Assembly: GCA_033032175.1 (NCBI GenBank)
Contig: CM065320.1
Coordinates: 6,014,001-6,078,000 of the forward strand
Direction of reading: 5' to 3'
From: Saturnia japonica
Taxonomy: Eukaryota > Arthropoda > Insecta > Lepidoptera > Saturniidae
DNA length: 64,000 bases
Shown here: positions 1 to 12,732 of the stretch, piece by piece
How the letters are laid out: the number at the start of each line of letters is the position of its first letter
Position numbering within the stretch: position 1 is the first letter of the stretch
Made by a program: the position numbers and the translations under genes
The notes under the pieces: model-generated
Databases searched by the model: none
What the model saw: only the letters and a program-made list of their open reading frames with translations
What the model was told of the DNA's origin: nothing

Positions 1-313
1 TAAAGTGAATTCTGTCGGTTCACTTCTAATTATTCAAGGTAAGCATGTTACTACCATTATTCGTAAAGTGACCGACGTTTTTAATAGGTCAGTTTACGAG
101 TCAATTATAAGGATTTTATGTGGCTCAAATAATATTAGGTCCATTTTTGCTTAGTTACCTGTGTTTGTATAATGTATCATTGTGTTTTGAGCCTTTTTAT
201 TATTAAATATTTCAGAAAATAATTGTATTTTATAAAAATATGTCATTTTAAGCATAAAATTTTGCTAATTTGTAGGAATCTTATTCAAATGAGTCATTGT
301 TGCTTTATTTCAG

Positions 314-3020
314 AACTACTCTATCAATTATATGTCTGAAATATGAAGAGAGCAGACTTAATTTTGAAGATGTTAAATCGTAAATCCTCAAACGGAGTAC
401 GTGCGTATATACCATTTTTTTATAATACCAGAACTAATTTTGTGATTTTAAATACCTACTAACAATGTATTTTACAGCTACAACATAGCGCTGATAGAGA
501 CAAAATATATTCTTTCTCTGCTAAAGAAAATAAATTGGAAAACCACTCTGACCAACATTACGAGGATACATTAAAATTTGACAAAGTTGACAATTGTTCT
601 TTCATGGTAATAATTTTTATCATAATTTTAAAAACATTAATTCATTGTAAATTCCACAATAACATGAAAGTTGTTAAATATATAAGATATTTTACAGGCA
701 CAATATAAATATGAAAAGGAAAACGTACGGTCTACTCCATCCGTATCCATAATTGAAAATACACCTGAACAAAATTACGAGAATAAATATTCTGACAAGT
801 TAGCTGATGGTTCTATAGTGGTACGTAATGGTTTAGAGATAACAAAGGAATTTATTTTATATAAAAAATATAATTTGTGCATATAATTTAATTATTCTTT
901 ACAGATTGTTAATGGACATCGTGTCCAAGACTTGGTCTCTGGGCTTGGAGCTACTTATCAAGTTGACTCAACTCCTATTAATTTAAATACTAGAACACGC
1001 TCGACTAGTACTTCTTCGTCCAGTTCTACGTCGTCGAACACATCCTCAAATTCCTCTTCGAGCTTATCAAATAGCGACTGTATGGGCACAGGGTTACGTA
1101 AAATACTTGATTACCGCATATCACCTATACAATCCAATGAGAGTGATGTAGATTTAAGCGACAATGACCCTACCTATAGCAACGCTCTTACAAAACGACG
1201 ACTTGGTTTCCGCATCTCTGAAAGCAGCTTTTCTTCTTCGCCACCACGTTCTACAAATCATCAGGAACTACAAGTTGTGAACACGAATATGGAAGATAAT
1301 GAAATGTCAAGAAAGTCCAGAAATCGGCGTAGAAATCCAAATAATTGGAAACAGAATAAAACAAAACACTTAAGAAATACTGGATAAACCTATGTACCTA
1401 CATCAAAGACCAAAAAACTAATACCCGCGCGATGTATAAAAGAAGTGTGTAACTGCAGATTAAAATGCCTAGACAACATATTAGAGACCGATAGGATAGA
1501 TTTATTTTACCATTATTGGAGTTTGGGAAATTTAAATTTACAGCGTGTTTATATTTGAAGCTGTATGGTAGAACCTAATAATGCTTTCTATTTTACGGTA
1601 AATTATAATAAAATTCGAGTCTGTAAAAAATATTACATCAATACTTTGGGTATCACAGATAGGCAGTTGAGAACAGTGAAGGCAAAAACAAACCTTCAGG
1701 GCTTTGTAGAAACGGAGGGACGGGGGAAACATGAAAACAGGAAGAAGATAAATCCGGAATAATTACAAGCAATTAAAGATCACATTAATAATATACTTAC
1801 CAAGAATAGAATCACATTATCTAAGGGCAACTACGAGTAAGGAATACATTTCTCATGGCAAGACTATCAAAAATCTTTGCAATGATTTTAACAAAAAACA
1901 AAAAGAAAATAATAAACCAGAGTGTGATTATTGGTTGTACTTAAATACTTTTAATAATGAATTTAATATCAACTTTTTCAACCAAAAAAAGATAGATGTG
2001 AGACTTATTTATCTAACACACTTGCTCCTCCTAATAGCAAAACTCAGATTAAGGATAAGTATAATAGTCAATTATTAGAAAAAAAATTAAGTCGTGAAGA
2101 AAAACGTAAAGATCGAGAAAATATTGATGAAAAAAACATTTGCTCTGTATATGATTTACAGTCAGTTATGTTATGCCCCAGTCCCAAATATTTTTACTAT
2201 ACATCAAAAATTAATTGTTTGAATCTGAGTATAACCGAATTAAATAATCAGAGCACAGAAAATCGAAGTTATGATACAGTACTTTGTTATTTTTGGGCTG
2301 AAACTCAGGGTCAAAGAGGGGTCAATGAAATAGGATTCTGTGTTTTTGATTACATTAAGTACTTATCTAAAAAATATGAAAATCAACAACTAAATATTAT
2401 ATTTTATTCTGATAACTGTCCTGGTCAAAATAAAAATAAAATGATCGCCAGTTTATATTCATTTCCAGTGTCATATTTTAAAAACCTAGAGAGTATCACA
2501 CATAAATATTTGATCAAAGGATACAGTCAAAACGAGGCAGACAATGTACATAGTTTCATTTAAAAAGTGATCAAGAAAAATGAAAAAGCAGGCCCTATAT
2601 ACATACCTCACCAGTATATAACTATAACTATAAGTGCTCGGTTATTTGGAAACCTTTTATAGTAAAATAATTAAACCGCGACTTTTTTTTAATCTAAAGG
2701 GTCTCCAAGGAAAATGGGGTTATAATTTCATTGAAAATACTGAAAAAACAGCAATAGCTTGGAATGAAATAAAAATTCTAAAATTCCAGAAGAATGAACC
2801 TTTTATATTTACCTATAAAACATCTTATACACAAAGTGAAACTAGAGCTATCAACATGAGAAATAAGAGAAAGAAAATGATAAATGTTGAAGATATTGTA
2901 ATAGACAAGTTATATGAAGAACCTTTACCATTAAAAGAGAAAAAGAAAAAAGATCTCAAAGATTTATTAAGAAGACACTTGATCCCGAGTTACTATGCAA
3001 GTTTTTATAACTCTTTGTAG
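314..3020 (+). pseudogene. Decayed multi-exon gene of a DUF7869-like, transposon-associated family
   Basis: I read coding exons at 343-396, 478-606, 698-820 and 905 onward. All are phase 0 with GT donors and AG acceptors. A likely 5' untranslated exon ends at 38 (AAG|GTAAGC), with an acceptor at 313. The N-terminal part is Ser/Asn-rich and then basic. The last exon carries FYSDNCPGQNKNK (about 2401-2440), a motif I associate with DUF7869-type proteins, which are multicopy and transposon-like in Lepidoptera. It is followed by a Lys-rich tail ending SYYASFYNSL at 3017. The reading frame is broken by in-frame stops at 1385, about 1558, 1760 and 2561, and by frame changes near 1795, 1990 and 2635, yet homologous-looking protein continues across each break in the expected order. 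This is therefore a dead copy, not several small genes. The biochemical role of the family is unknown to me. The family name is the least certain part. Confidence 0.6.
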
Positions 3021-4040
3021 CATAGAGGTTACTACTTAATTAATTTATACTCCTCTCTATAATTTTTTTTAACTATTGAAATTAACACTTTAAAATAATT
3101 TTGTTTTATTTTCAGTTACACTCAAGAAGTGATAAAAGTTTTTACTCATTTTAATACTATGGCTTTGAATTACGCATTGTTCTCAAGTAATCTTTTTGAA
3201 TAGATTATATTATGTTTTTGTAACTGTACTTTATTCTTTTTGTTTCTTTTTAAAAGATTAATTATTTTTTTGTAAAGCTTAATATGAGTATATTTTTAGA
3301 GTTTGAAATAAGAATTGCATTAAAATTGTTCAAGTTATTCTGTTTTTAAAAAATCTGTAAAACGTTTACATTATGGAGTGATATTAATGAAAGTAAAAAT
3401 AATTTGAATAAATTTAATATAAAAAATATTTTTTTATTGCCAAAAAGCAACAAAACATTGACCTTGGTCAATGTTTTTTTGAGCTAAATATATATGTCTG
3501 AATAGGAAATAAATAGAATAGTGTCCGCTTTGTAGCACCGTCACGGAAGGTACTTTGCAAATTAGAATGACACGAGCCCATATCGAAAAGCGCCATTAAA
3601 ATCTTTACTATTTGTGAAAGTGAAAGTGACTCATTATACGAAGGGTTTTTTTAGAAATTATATTTTTAATATAATAAAAATATGGAATGTAACAAAATTA
3701 CTATCCTATGATACTTTGTAAATAGTACATAAAAGCAAAACTAACAACAATTTAGTATATATAATATGTTATAGTTCTCTTTTAAATTCATCGAACATAG
3801 TAATTCTTCAAATTGAAACACATTTTCTTCGTTTTCCAAAAAGTAAGAATTTTGAGTTATGTCAGTTTCATTCTCAGCATGCGATATAAACGTCTAGATA
3901 CCATGTCGCCTTGAGACCGATGACATTTTTGTGGCACGGCTTCGCTAGCCTAGTTTATGTAACAACAATGTATTGTTGTACATTCGCGTTGGCTGTTTTT
4001 GTGTGCTGTATAGGGGATACCATGTTGAAACATGTTACTT
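3021..4040. other. AT-rich stretch without a recognisable gene
   Basis: No coding pattern is seen. The only distinct structure is a 26-nt near-perfect palindrome at 3452-3477 with 12-bp arms and a TT centre. Confidence 0.5.
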
Positions 4041-4044
4041 GAAA

Positions 4045-4260
4045 ATTGGGGTAAATAATAATAATTTATTTATTTATGCAAAAAGTACAATTGATATACA
4101 CCTAGAAACACAAATCAAATCAAAAATAACCTAAAATAACACTTTTGTGTGCTCCTGACTGCCAAACTAGGGTACCCTGTATCTTGGCAGTCGGTTTGCC
4201 TCCAAAATAGAAATATTCGCTTGTCGTTCCCATTACTAACTTGTTTATATAGTAAAAGAA
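4045..4260 (-). mobile_element. Probable 3' end of a non-LTR retrotransposon
   Basis: Read on the minus strand, the segment ends in (AAAT)n and (ATT)n short repeats (4046-4078). That is how many insect CR1/RTE-like elements terminate. The ORF across it is low-complexity and hydrophobic, and I do not consider it a gene. The assignment rests only on the tail type. Confidence 0.3.
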
Positions 4261-4470
4261 AGAGACACTAAAATAAAAAACAAAAGAAAAATAAAAAAAT
4301 AAATTAAAAATAATAATAATGCTACCAATACTACTACTAACAATAGATACTAGAAAAAAGAAAATAAACACATATTTATAATTGAATAATTTATGCAATT
4401 GATGGTGTCCTATGATAATTAGTGGTGAACTATATGTATAAGTATGAGAGTGTGCATGTATTATATGTTT

Positions 4471-4550
4471 GTGTATTCGTGTGTATGTGTGTGTGTGTGG
4501 GTGTGTGCGCGTATGAAAGTGCGCGCGCGCGCGCGCGTGTTGTGTGTGTG
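4471..4550. repeat. GT/GC dinucleotide microsatellite
   Basis: Runs of (TG)n and (GC)n alternate, including an uninterrupted GC run near 4520-4537. Alternating purine-pyrimidine tracts of this kind can adopt Z-DNA. Confidence 0.9.
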
Positions 4551-5344
4551 ATTTTATGAGTGTGTATTGTGACTGTATCTATGTTGAAAAGTTATATAGA
4601 GTATATTGCATTTATGTAATTTAAGTTTTATTCCAAATTTTTGAGAAGATCTTCCGTTTCATCATATGATTTATTTATTAACCAGCTTGTTATTACTTTT
4701 TTACATTGGTAGTTTGTCTTTTCATAGATAGAGATAATGCATAGACGTTAAAAGATTTTATATTCTCTACTAGCTACGCACGCGATCCCGTTAGTAAGAT
4801 ATTTCGTGTAAGAGAACCAGTAATTAAAAAAAGTCACAGATATATACTTGTACTGAAATTCAATATCGATGAATTAATCGTACCTAGTACTTTGTGAATG
4901 TCTTTAGTGCTACTCACACCCTTCCCTCATACTCTGTGAATGCCTCTTGACTCCCTAGCCGCAGCATGAAACTTTCAGTCAGTAGTAGAATTGTAAAGGA
5001 CAGTTATTGAGACTAATAAATACATTAGCGATTAGCAGTACATTGTAGCCGATAGGAAACTAGCTATATATCTCTTAGTAGCGTCTTTGTCGTTATTTAA
5101 ATACTTGTATGCTTCGTGCAACGTTTTCAATTTTAATTGTCATCTGTTGTCCGCGGTTTTGGTTTGTTATATGGAATACTCGACAGAACCAAGTTACTAA
5201 TGAATGAACATTAGAGTTTTGACTCTTTTTATTTTTGTGCTTGCCATACACACTGCGATCTGCCGGAGAGATATACCTATGCAGGTGTGCCAGCGTAGGT
5301 CGATGGTACTTCGTAGCATGTATAGCACGTACGGATGCACAGGC

Positions 5345-5415
5345 TTACCAAGTTCGGTGAAGCTGTAAAAGCCGCACAGCGGCTTCAGGGCCCCTAAGGC
5401 CCGTAGGTTTAAAAA
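5345..5415 (+). mobile_element. Jockey-family 3'-terminal fragment
   Basis: This matches the conserved terminal module of the Jockey family in this window: GGTGAAGCTGTAAAAGCCGC, followed by GGGCCCCTAAGG and an A-rich end. It is an old, short, 5'-truncated copy. No target-site duplication was resolved. Confidence 0.7.
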
Positions 5416-5429
5416 ACTACGCAGTCTAT

Positions 5430-7685
5430 TCCAATACACATTCAGGTCTACCTTTGCAGGCACTCTGGTAGACCGTAGCGTGTGTAATCGGCTTAAAGGT
5501 GTTTCGACTGTAATATTAATTGTAAAAAATAATAATAATAGATATATAAAAGGAAAATGTGCTGGGTAATAGGATTGTGTCTGACTGGATCGTGACTACC
5601 ATACACCAGACATAGTGGCACACTTAGATAGATATAAATCTTGTATATCGCGTTCCAGGATCAGCTGATGTAAGTATATCCAGTAAGGAGTTGGAATGGT
5701 AGGGATCGTGACCACTCTACTACCTACCTACATATGGAATTAAACCCGTCACAGTGATCTGCTTTTGGATTGTCCTTTACGAGTACAAATTCATTGTTCT
5801 TGCATTAATGCATTGAAGAGTTCTTGTGATCAGTTCGTTGCTTGATCTTGAAACCCTGATAAGGTGCTGCCATAAAGAAAAATACTCACCGAGATGGACT
5901 TACTGAGTTCAAACTCAATGTTCTTGCGTTAAAGCATTGAGGAGTTCCTGTGAACAGTTTTTGGTTCCATCATGAGACCCTTATCACGTACTAACAACCA
6001 ACTACTAATTGAAATTAACCTCACGAGCACAAACTGAATGAAGCAGTGTGGAGTTCCTATAACCACCTTCCAATATAGGTACCCAACTACTCAAAATGAA
6101 TATATTATTTATCTATGTAATTTTAACCCATACTGTTTAAATAGTTGAATAGTATTTATATTGCTTATAATGATTATTATATTATGTTGTTATAATATTA
6201 ATATCCGTCGAAGAAATTTCAAAGCACTTATAACACAGTACACTTACAAGAAATGACGTCTTCAATTTTATGAAATAATTATATTTGATTAAATGAATTT
6301 TAAGTGAACGCCGAACGGTTGCTCCTTCCATTCGCCCGCCTATCTCAGGCATTCCAACCATCTCGGCATCTCACGATGCGAGCTAATGAATTTACATTTC
6401 CAACAACTATGTTAAAGATAAAAACGGTTACTATGAGTCAACCTTATGAGATAGACATATGCTTTCCTGGACTTTTCTCTAGGCTTTTTAAAGAACTACA
6501 ATTCTTTAGAAAATATTTTTGATGTATCATCACTTATGGTTTCGCCAGAGAAAGGCATGTAAGCCCCCGAAAACCGATTTATTGACGACTTGATTACAAA
6601 ACATTGGATTTTCTCTACTAACTATAACCTTAATTGGATTGTATTGTATGTAGAAACCATCCGTATTTTTTTTCTAAATGACGGTGAAAACCGCATAGAT
6701 ATCCGTTACGTGGTTTAGAAGAAGAAAGCGGACAAACAGACAAACGCGGATAACGACTTTCTTTTGTACTATGTAAGAATAGTATGAATGTGGTCGTGAA
6801 CTATTTATATAATGAAACAAATTATTTATGTTACATTATTTAAGTTCAAATACAATTAGTCACTTAAGGTTCTTAATACGTAATTAGTTTTAACCTGAAG
6901 AGAAAAATTGTTCTCCTAAGTACGTGACATGAAAAATTTCTTCAAGTATGTCCATTCGATAAAATATCAACATTATACGACCATGGACGTATTAAACGAT
7001 ATAAACTAAAAGCTATTTAATAAAACTAGCTATAGCCCTAAGCTCGAAATTCGACAAGCGACTTTTTGATCATAGACTATTTTCTGTTTAATATTTGCAG
7101 TATTCATGAACCTAAACAATGAGTATTATTTACATCACTTGATGTCACTTTTCGTTGAGTGACAGTGTCAATATTTTGGGGAGTCTAAGTTCAATGGCAC
7201 TCGTCGGGTTAGGATTCGCAGTATTAATTTATTTAATATGATATATTAGTAATAGATATTATAGATACATTTTAGCTTTCTGCACTCCTTCTCCGTATAA
7301 ACTTTACATGCCAAATTTCAGTCTTTAATACACGCAATACACTTAAAAAGGGGAAGAAAGCTTTTGCTTCACGTAATAATATATAGATGTCCTATTCAAA
7401 TTAACATTTTCTTCTTTTAATGGCAACGTGTGTATTTATTTATACACAATTATGCCAATGTGACGTGGATAGAATATTTTTCTAATAATCAGAATGTGAA
7501 CACTTTAATAAGATGGTCGCTCTCTTGTTAAAACTGTCTAAGGAGTTTTTGTGGAAATTTAAAATTCATGTTTCTAGTTATTATTTTTAATTTACTTCAC
7601 AATAACCAGAGTATATCACGCAAAATACCACCAATATTACATAATATTGCAATTAAAACAAGTTTATGAATTAAAATAAAAACCA
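5430..7685. other. Intergenic AT-rich DNA
   Basis: I see no exon with coding character. A related sentence-like motif (caattgttcttgcattaa type) occurs twice, near 5790 and 5920, suggesting an old local duplication of about 130 bp. Confidence 0.4.
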
Positions 7686-7689
7686 CAAC

Positions 7690-7870
7690 ATAACAGATCG
7701 AGTTCTCGCTTGATGGTAAGCGGCTACTAGCCTATGGATGCTTGTAATATCATAGGTATCAGTAGCGCGTTGCCGACTTTGAACCCCCTTCCCAAGGACT
7801 CTGGAAACTCTACACACCGTAGGGATATAAAAGAAGGTTATACCACCAGTCTGCAGTCTGCAATTTTCTC
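7690..7870 (+). repeat. Lepidopteran SINE-like repeat
   Basis: The sequence contains the pattern 'TGATGGTAAGCG...GCCTATGGATGC...GTAGCGCGTTGCCGAC...GGAAAC', which I recognise as common short interspersed repeats of moths. A second copy lies at 43440-43800 and a related inverted end at 40395-40610. Confidence 0.55.
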
Positions 7871-7879
7871 TGTGCCATA

Positions 7880-10250
7880 CCTCTCTTAATAATAATAAAC
7901 TTAATAAAAATAATATACTTGTTTTCGGACACTATACTAAAATCAGGTAAACTCATTGACCATTGCTGTTATTCACATAAATTCTTTCTAACTCAGACCT
8001 TTTATCTTGTATCTTATAAAAAAAAAATGGTTATCAAGACGAAAACGTCGGAAATTATTTTAATTGCAAATTTGTTCTTCATTCCTCAGCGAATTCTGCT
8101 GATTATCTAAATAGGAATATCTATTTTGATAAAGACAAAGGCAATGAAAATTTAGATAAAACATGTGTTAATGGAATTTTATCTCAAGCAGTAAAATTTT
8201 CTGCTGAATTACCTATAATGTTCTCTAGGTATAACCTATTTATTTCCAAGCCAAGCAGCACCTTGATGAACAAAATAGAAGATTTTAACTACCTTAAACA
8301 CAGTAAAGAACCAGTCACATTGTTTCTTTTCACTGTATCACGTTTTGTGTTAGCCAATAGCCAGTACACGCAGTGGGTGTTGACTATACTATGTTTATAA
8401 GCAGGTATGAGGAAAGTGGCCTTCAGTAGAATTTCATCTCGGCACTCGCCGTATTTCTTTGCCTATAGGTACGTTACTTACCGTCAAAATGACAACACAC
8501 TTTGTGTTCTAGCAGCTGTATTTTACACCCAGTATCTTTAGATTCTGCGTTTTACCATCTTTGGCTACAATATGTATTAACATCAGGTGCAGAGATTGTA
8601 ATGAATGTTTAAAAATTAAAACTCATTTTGCTACGCTTTGGATAAATCATTAACACGATAGGAAAGGGAAAAACATTTTTTGATATTTTAAGTGAAGTTA
8701 GTTATTCGCGTTAAGCGAAGTTGTCCGAGTATACGGTACCTAACTAGATCCTCGTGGGTCGTGGGTAGCACAATTGCCAATAAAATATGCATCTGTTATG
8801 TGTCTGCTAACAGGGTTCCCGGCTCGATCACAATTGAAATAGACGTTTTAACACATGGACAACTATTGTATTAAGCTGCGATTAATAGTTATAATATCGA
8901 CTAAGGTTCTTTATTAGTTTAAGTTATAGGTAGGACCACAGGTTAGCCTGATGTGTAATGACGATGTGGCCCAAAATAGTAACTCACTAAACCTAGAACT
9001 AGTTTTCAAATGCAGCTACTGTAATATATCGATAGGTTCCAGAGAAAGTTGAAAACTTAGTTAACCAAGCGGGCATTAGAAAATGCCCTACCACCATGCT
9101 CTAGTTTTACCAAGGTGTTTTTCTTTACCGAAAGCTATAGCTCATTGTGGATTTGGATGTTGCGTTGATCGATACAGTGTTCGAACACGCTGCCACAGTC
9201 ATCAATGCTTCAACATCCTAAGTTTCACTTAGATTTGAAAGAACCAACACATTGAAAATTATAATATAGTTATTAGACTTTACTCTCCTAATACATCTGA
9301 GGAAATACAATAACGTTCGTAGTATCATCAATAGGTGTGTTAGAAATTGCAGGGACCATCATCATTTTAATATAGGTATCTATGTATATAAGTATATTTA
9401 TTTATAGGTATAAACGGTAATTAATGCATTTTATTTTGATTTTAAAGAGCTGACGATGTCTTATTCCTGATAGTTTTATTTAAACCTGAAAGGAAAGTTG
9501 GTGTATTGTCCTTATAAGCAATTAATAGAATCATTTATCAGTCTAGTTCATGTACCTAAAGATTACTTGAGCAATACTTTTTTCACTAGTTTCTTACAAG
9601 AAATAACTCTTGCTATATAGTACACGTGGATTTAGTCAATAAACTTAATAATAGACCGCCAGTAACCTTCTTTACAAGTTTCCTCAATACAAGTGTTTAA
9701 ATCGAATGTTTAATCCGAATGCATTTATTTCTTTTAGGATGTGTTAATTTAGAAAAGTTCAATTAAAATTATTATGAATTTACATTATTCTCAATATTGT
9801 TTTAAAGCGCATTATTTACGTGCATTTATTCGCACTCGATGTAGGGCTCAAATTACATGAGGTCGGGAGAAGCATTAACCGAATATGATATAAATAGACT
9901 GACTGCAGTTGTAAGCTGTGAGTTAACAACCACGACCCGGTTACTTTGTTCCTTATAAGTACTAACTATGATATGTGTACAGTTATATAAAAAAACGGGA
10001 TTAACTATATTGGTTTAATAAAAGTTAATTAGCACATATAATGGTAGGTAGTAGTTTATCGTTGGTACCTTTTTATTCCTTAGTTATAGTCAGTAACTAT
10101 ATAGTATACGTGAGAACATCCTAAATTTGGGATTCTAGGTGTTCAAAACAGTACTTAGGGAGGGATCGAAAGTAGCTCGAATTGGTTCGTGTAAAATATA
10201 CCTACTACACACTGGCCGGTGTCGCTCGTTCCTAACTTGGCTGACATAGG
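7880..10250. other. Intergenic AT-rich DNA
   Basis: Short ORFs at 7919, 8218 and 8692 show neither conserved motifs nor splice context. I see no supported gene. Confidence 0.4.
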
Positions 10251-10254
10251 CTAA

Positions 10255-10602
10255 ACAGAAAAAAATAAATTAAAATTAGCTGATGATATAGGGAGTGACT
10301 TAGGCTATTTTTATTTTAGAAAAAGAATTAGGGTTCCGCACAAATAAAAAAACTGGCCATGGTGAATCAATTCGGGCGCTTAAATGGCTTATGTTGAGTA
10401 AACCATAAGAGATATAGCAAATTAATGTATTACATAATCATAGGCATTAAAAAGACCTACAAAAAAGTCCGGGAGAGTATATATCTATCTTCTAAGGAAC
10501 ACCCACAATAAGCATTTTTTTTTTATAGCCGGGAGCGGGGGTGCAAAATTCTCGCGGACATTCTGTAGTCTACGTGAGCGAAGCCACGGGCACAGCTAGT
10601 AA
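10255..10602 (-). repeat. Interspersed retroposon copy (head motif agctgtgcccg)
   Basis: On the minus strand it opens with the head motif CTAGCTGTGCCCGTGGCTTC and continues through a block meaning 'catttaagcgcccgaattga' and a 'gaaccctaattctttt' block. It shares these with copies at 36066, 39215, 39803 and 28060. This family is very common in Lepidoptera. I believe it is a LINE 3' end or SINE, but the class is uncertain. Confidence 0.6.
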
Positions 10603-10630
10603 TAAATAAAATTTTGATATTTTTTTGGTA

Positions 10631-10739
10631 TTTTTTTTTTTAGATCTGACTACACTGTTAGCCTTAGGAGCCCTGGAGCCACTGCGGCTTTTACAGCTTC
10701 ACCGATCTTGTGGGCGAGCGCAGAGGCCCTCAGTCGTGA
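10631..10739 (-). mobile_element. Jockey-family 3' fragment with 12-bp target-site duplication
   Basis: The poly-T (poly-A on minus) is followed by the inverted Jockey terminal module. The flanks are the identical 12-mer atttttttggta at 10619-10630 and 10740-10751, so the insertion boundaries are firm. It landed in another repeat, whose continuation at 10755-10805 recurs inverted at 33068-33125. Confidence 0.85.
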
Positions 10740-10805
10740 ATTTTTTTGGTAATGTCATTGGGATACATATATACCCTTTTCGGATTCGACGGGGTTTTTT
10801 ATACA

Positions 10806-11890
10806 TAATAGGTCGGGGAAAAAGATTCTTCGCATTTTATATGAAAACTCAAGACATTTTTTTCAAAGTTTATTTACATTTATTTACAGTATATATGTGC
10901 CGTTTTGTTCAATGACTTTCTGCCATTTTGTAGTTAGAGACATAATCCCGTTGCTGTAGAAACTTTGGGACTTCTGATCAAAAAAACGCGACAAATAGTT
11001 TTGGCAGTCCTCTCCTCTTGATGTTAACCTTACAGAACCTAAAGAATTCTGAAGAGACCGAAATAGGTGAAAAACTGAAAGTGCAAGGTCAGGGCTATAT
11101 GGTGGATGCACTAACATCTCCCAGCCAAACTCTCTTAATTTTTGCTGAGTGGCGAAAGATGTGTATGGTCTAGCGTTATCGTGATGAAAGACCACATCCT
11201 TCCTGTTGATCAATTCAGGCCGCTTTCTCTCAACCGCTTCCTTTAATCTCATCAGTTGTTGGCAGTAGAGATCAGAATCGAAGGTTTTGCCGGGTGGTAA
11301 AACCTCATAATGAACAACGCCCTTCCAGTCCCACCATACACACAGCATTTCCTTATTTCGAGTTATCCCAGGTTTAGCCACAGTCTGTGAAGCATGGCCG
11401 ACCTTAGATCATGACCTTTTTCGCACGTTCTTGTCGTACGTGATCCACTTTTCATCGCCAGTTATCAATCTCTTCAAAAACGGCTCGGTTTCATTACGTC
11501 TCAATAATTAATCCAAATTGTGGTCAAATTCCAGTTCTTCGGCTACATCGTAACTACTGATATGCTGACCTTGCTCCACTTTTTCAAAAATAGCGTCCAT
11601 TTTATTCGTAACAGGGCGACCAGAGATAGGTGCATCTTTAACATCAAAATTTCCGGACTGAAAAGGTTTGAACCAACTTTGCGCTACTCTTACTGACACT
11701 GCATTAGGTCCATAAACATCACGATTTTTTTTCGCAGCTTGAGTTGCATTTTTGCCTTTTTGTAATAATATTTTAAAATGTATCGAATTTCTTCATTACA
11801 TTCACTCATTTTTACAGAAAGAAAAACAAATGAAAAATAGCGGGAACCAACTTTTTTTATTTTTTACTTTTAGTGTAACCTTTTTAATCT
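10806..11890 (-). pseudogene. Mariner transposase pseudogene (copy 1)
   Basis: The right end on the plus strand starts TAGGTCGGGGAAAAAG, the same terminus as the copy ending at 43052. The protein on minus reads from the N-terminal helix-turn-helix region (FQSGNFDVKDAP) through GDEKW and HHDNARP to HPPYSPDL. Mariner transposases use a D,D34D triad. GDEKW and HDNAR supply the first two Asp, but the third (PSDYHLF in the family) is Val here (ALSVFHLF). A stop follows FDHNLD, the segment that should join the two halves of the DNA-binding region is missing, and a second stop sits at RS*SK. All of these except the Val are shared with the 42-kb copy. The left inverted repeat is poorly defined, near 11870-11890. 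Confidence 0.88.
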
Positions 11891-11944
11891 TACCAAAACC
11901 AGCCAGATACAAATAGTACAGCCAAATAAATTTTATAACAAGCT

Positions 11945-12400
11945 AGCGGTGCGTTTAAGCGCAGACAACGTCAGAAAAGAGAAGATACTAGACAAAAATT
12001 ACCGAAAATTGACACATTTCTTAGTCAGCCGCCTACAAGCAGTTTTTGCCCAAATATTTTGGCCATATGATTGTGTCTACTGTAGTGCAGGCTGAGAAGC
12101 CTACTGAAGGAGATCTGACAATTATTGCAGTTAAAGATACCGGCCATCTGGGAGAATGTCGCTGATCACAGCAACGACGAAAATGTCTGCGTAGCACAGG
12201 TAACAGATGAAAAACCGACGATCTCGTCATTTTTGGAAAATTTGTATAATCAATCGGCATACGACTTGGGAAATTTTACGAACATTTTATTGTTAAGTGT
12301 TGATAAAAACTTCAAATTCTTGATCGTGGGCTTTTACAGCCTTCGGGACCTTTTCTAAAAGACGGCCACTAGGGCAATAGGAGTTTAAAAGCTAAAGTAG
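11945..12400 (+). pseudogene. N-terminal remnant resembling TTF/zf-MYM-type (hAT-derived) protein
   Basis: From 11945 one frame reads SGAFKRRQRQKRED, then KLPKIDTFLSQPP, the typical opening of insect TTF-type or zf-MYM proteins derived from hAT transposases ('SGA-K-R...KLPKI..F'). After a stop near 12070 another frame gives LKIPAIWENVADH (12131 on) and later YDLGNFTN. A third frame near 12330 reads LQPSGPF, which resembles the segment just before the TTF zinc finger in this family. Three frames in the expected order suggest a frameshifted relic. The zinc finger and transposase core are absent. The family is inferred from memory of such N-termini. Confidence 0.45.
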
Positions 12401-12469
12401 AATAGTGTAACCCAAATTCATCTCCTACAGATTCATTACAAAATATTGTTTTTAATTATATAGAATACA

Positions 12470-12475
12470 TTTATT
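12470..12475 (-). promoter_or_regulatory. Polyadenylation signal AATAAA
   Basis: A canonical hexamer on the minus strand lies 16 nt past the TGA of the putative last GTPase exon. Confidence 0.5.
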
Positions 12476-12490
12476 TTATAGAAAAACAAA

Positions 12491-12732
12491 TCAATAAGTG
12501 CTAGCATTATTTCCTCTCATGGCAACGCTCATTCTTCGAACTGGTGCAGGGAAGCCACGAGTGGGGCGGGGGTGGCGATGTCTTGTAGGACGGGGAGGAA
12601 GCCTTGAATCAGTGCTCGCGCGGGCCCTGAATTCTTCAGAGCATTCCGACTGTCCTGATGAGGAAGTTGAATCGCTGCGACCGACGGGTATTTCATCCTC
12701 TTCATCTAATTCCATTTCAGTCCATCTCCGAC
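12491..12732 (-). CDS. GTPase exon 6, probable C-terminal exon
   Basis: An open segment after acceptor ATTACTTCAAG encodes [20 protein letters not shown], then Ser-, Arg- and Pro-rich sequence, ending [15 protein letters not shown] and TGA at 12491. Codon use is GC-richer than its surroundings and AATAAA follows 16 nt after the stop, as for a genuine last exon. Its phase fits exon 5. Assignment to the GTPase is inferred from phase, strand and position. It could belong to another minus-strand gene. Confidence 0.6.

Noticed and set aside
4120..4398. 92-residue hydrophobic ORF on the minus strand
   Set aside because: Composed of A/T-rich simple sequence next to a retroelement tail. Apparent membrane segments are a composition effect.
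6304..6522. 72-residue ORF
   Set aside because: No motif, no splice signals and no neighbouring exon that would extend it. Insufficient support for a gene.
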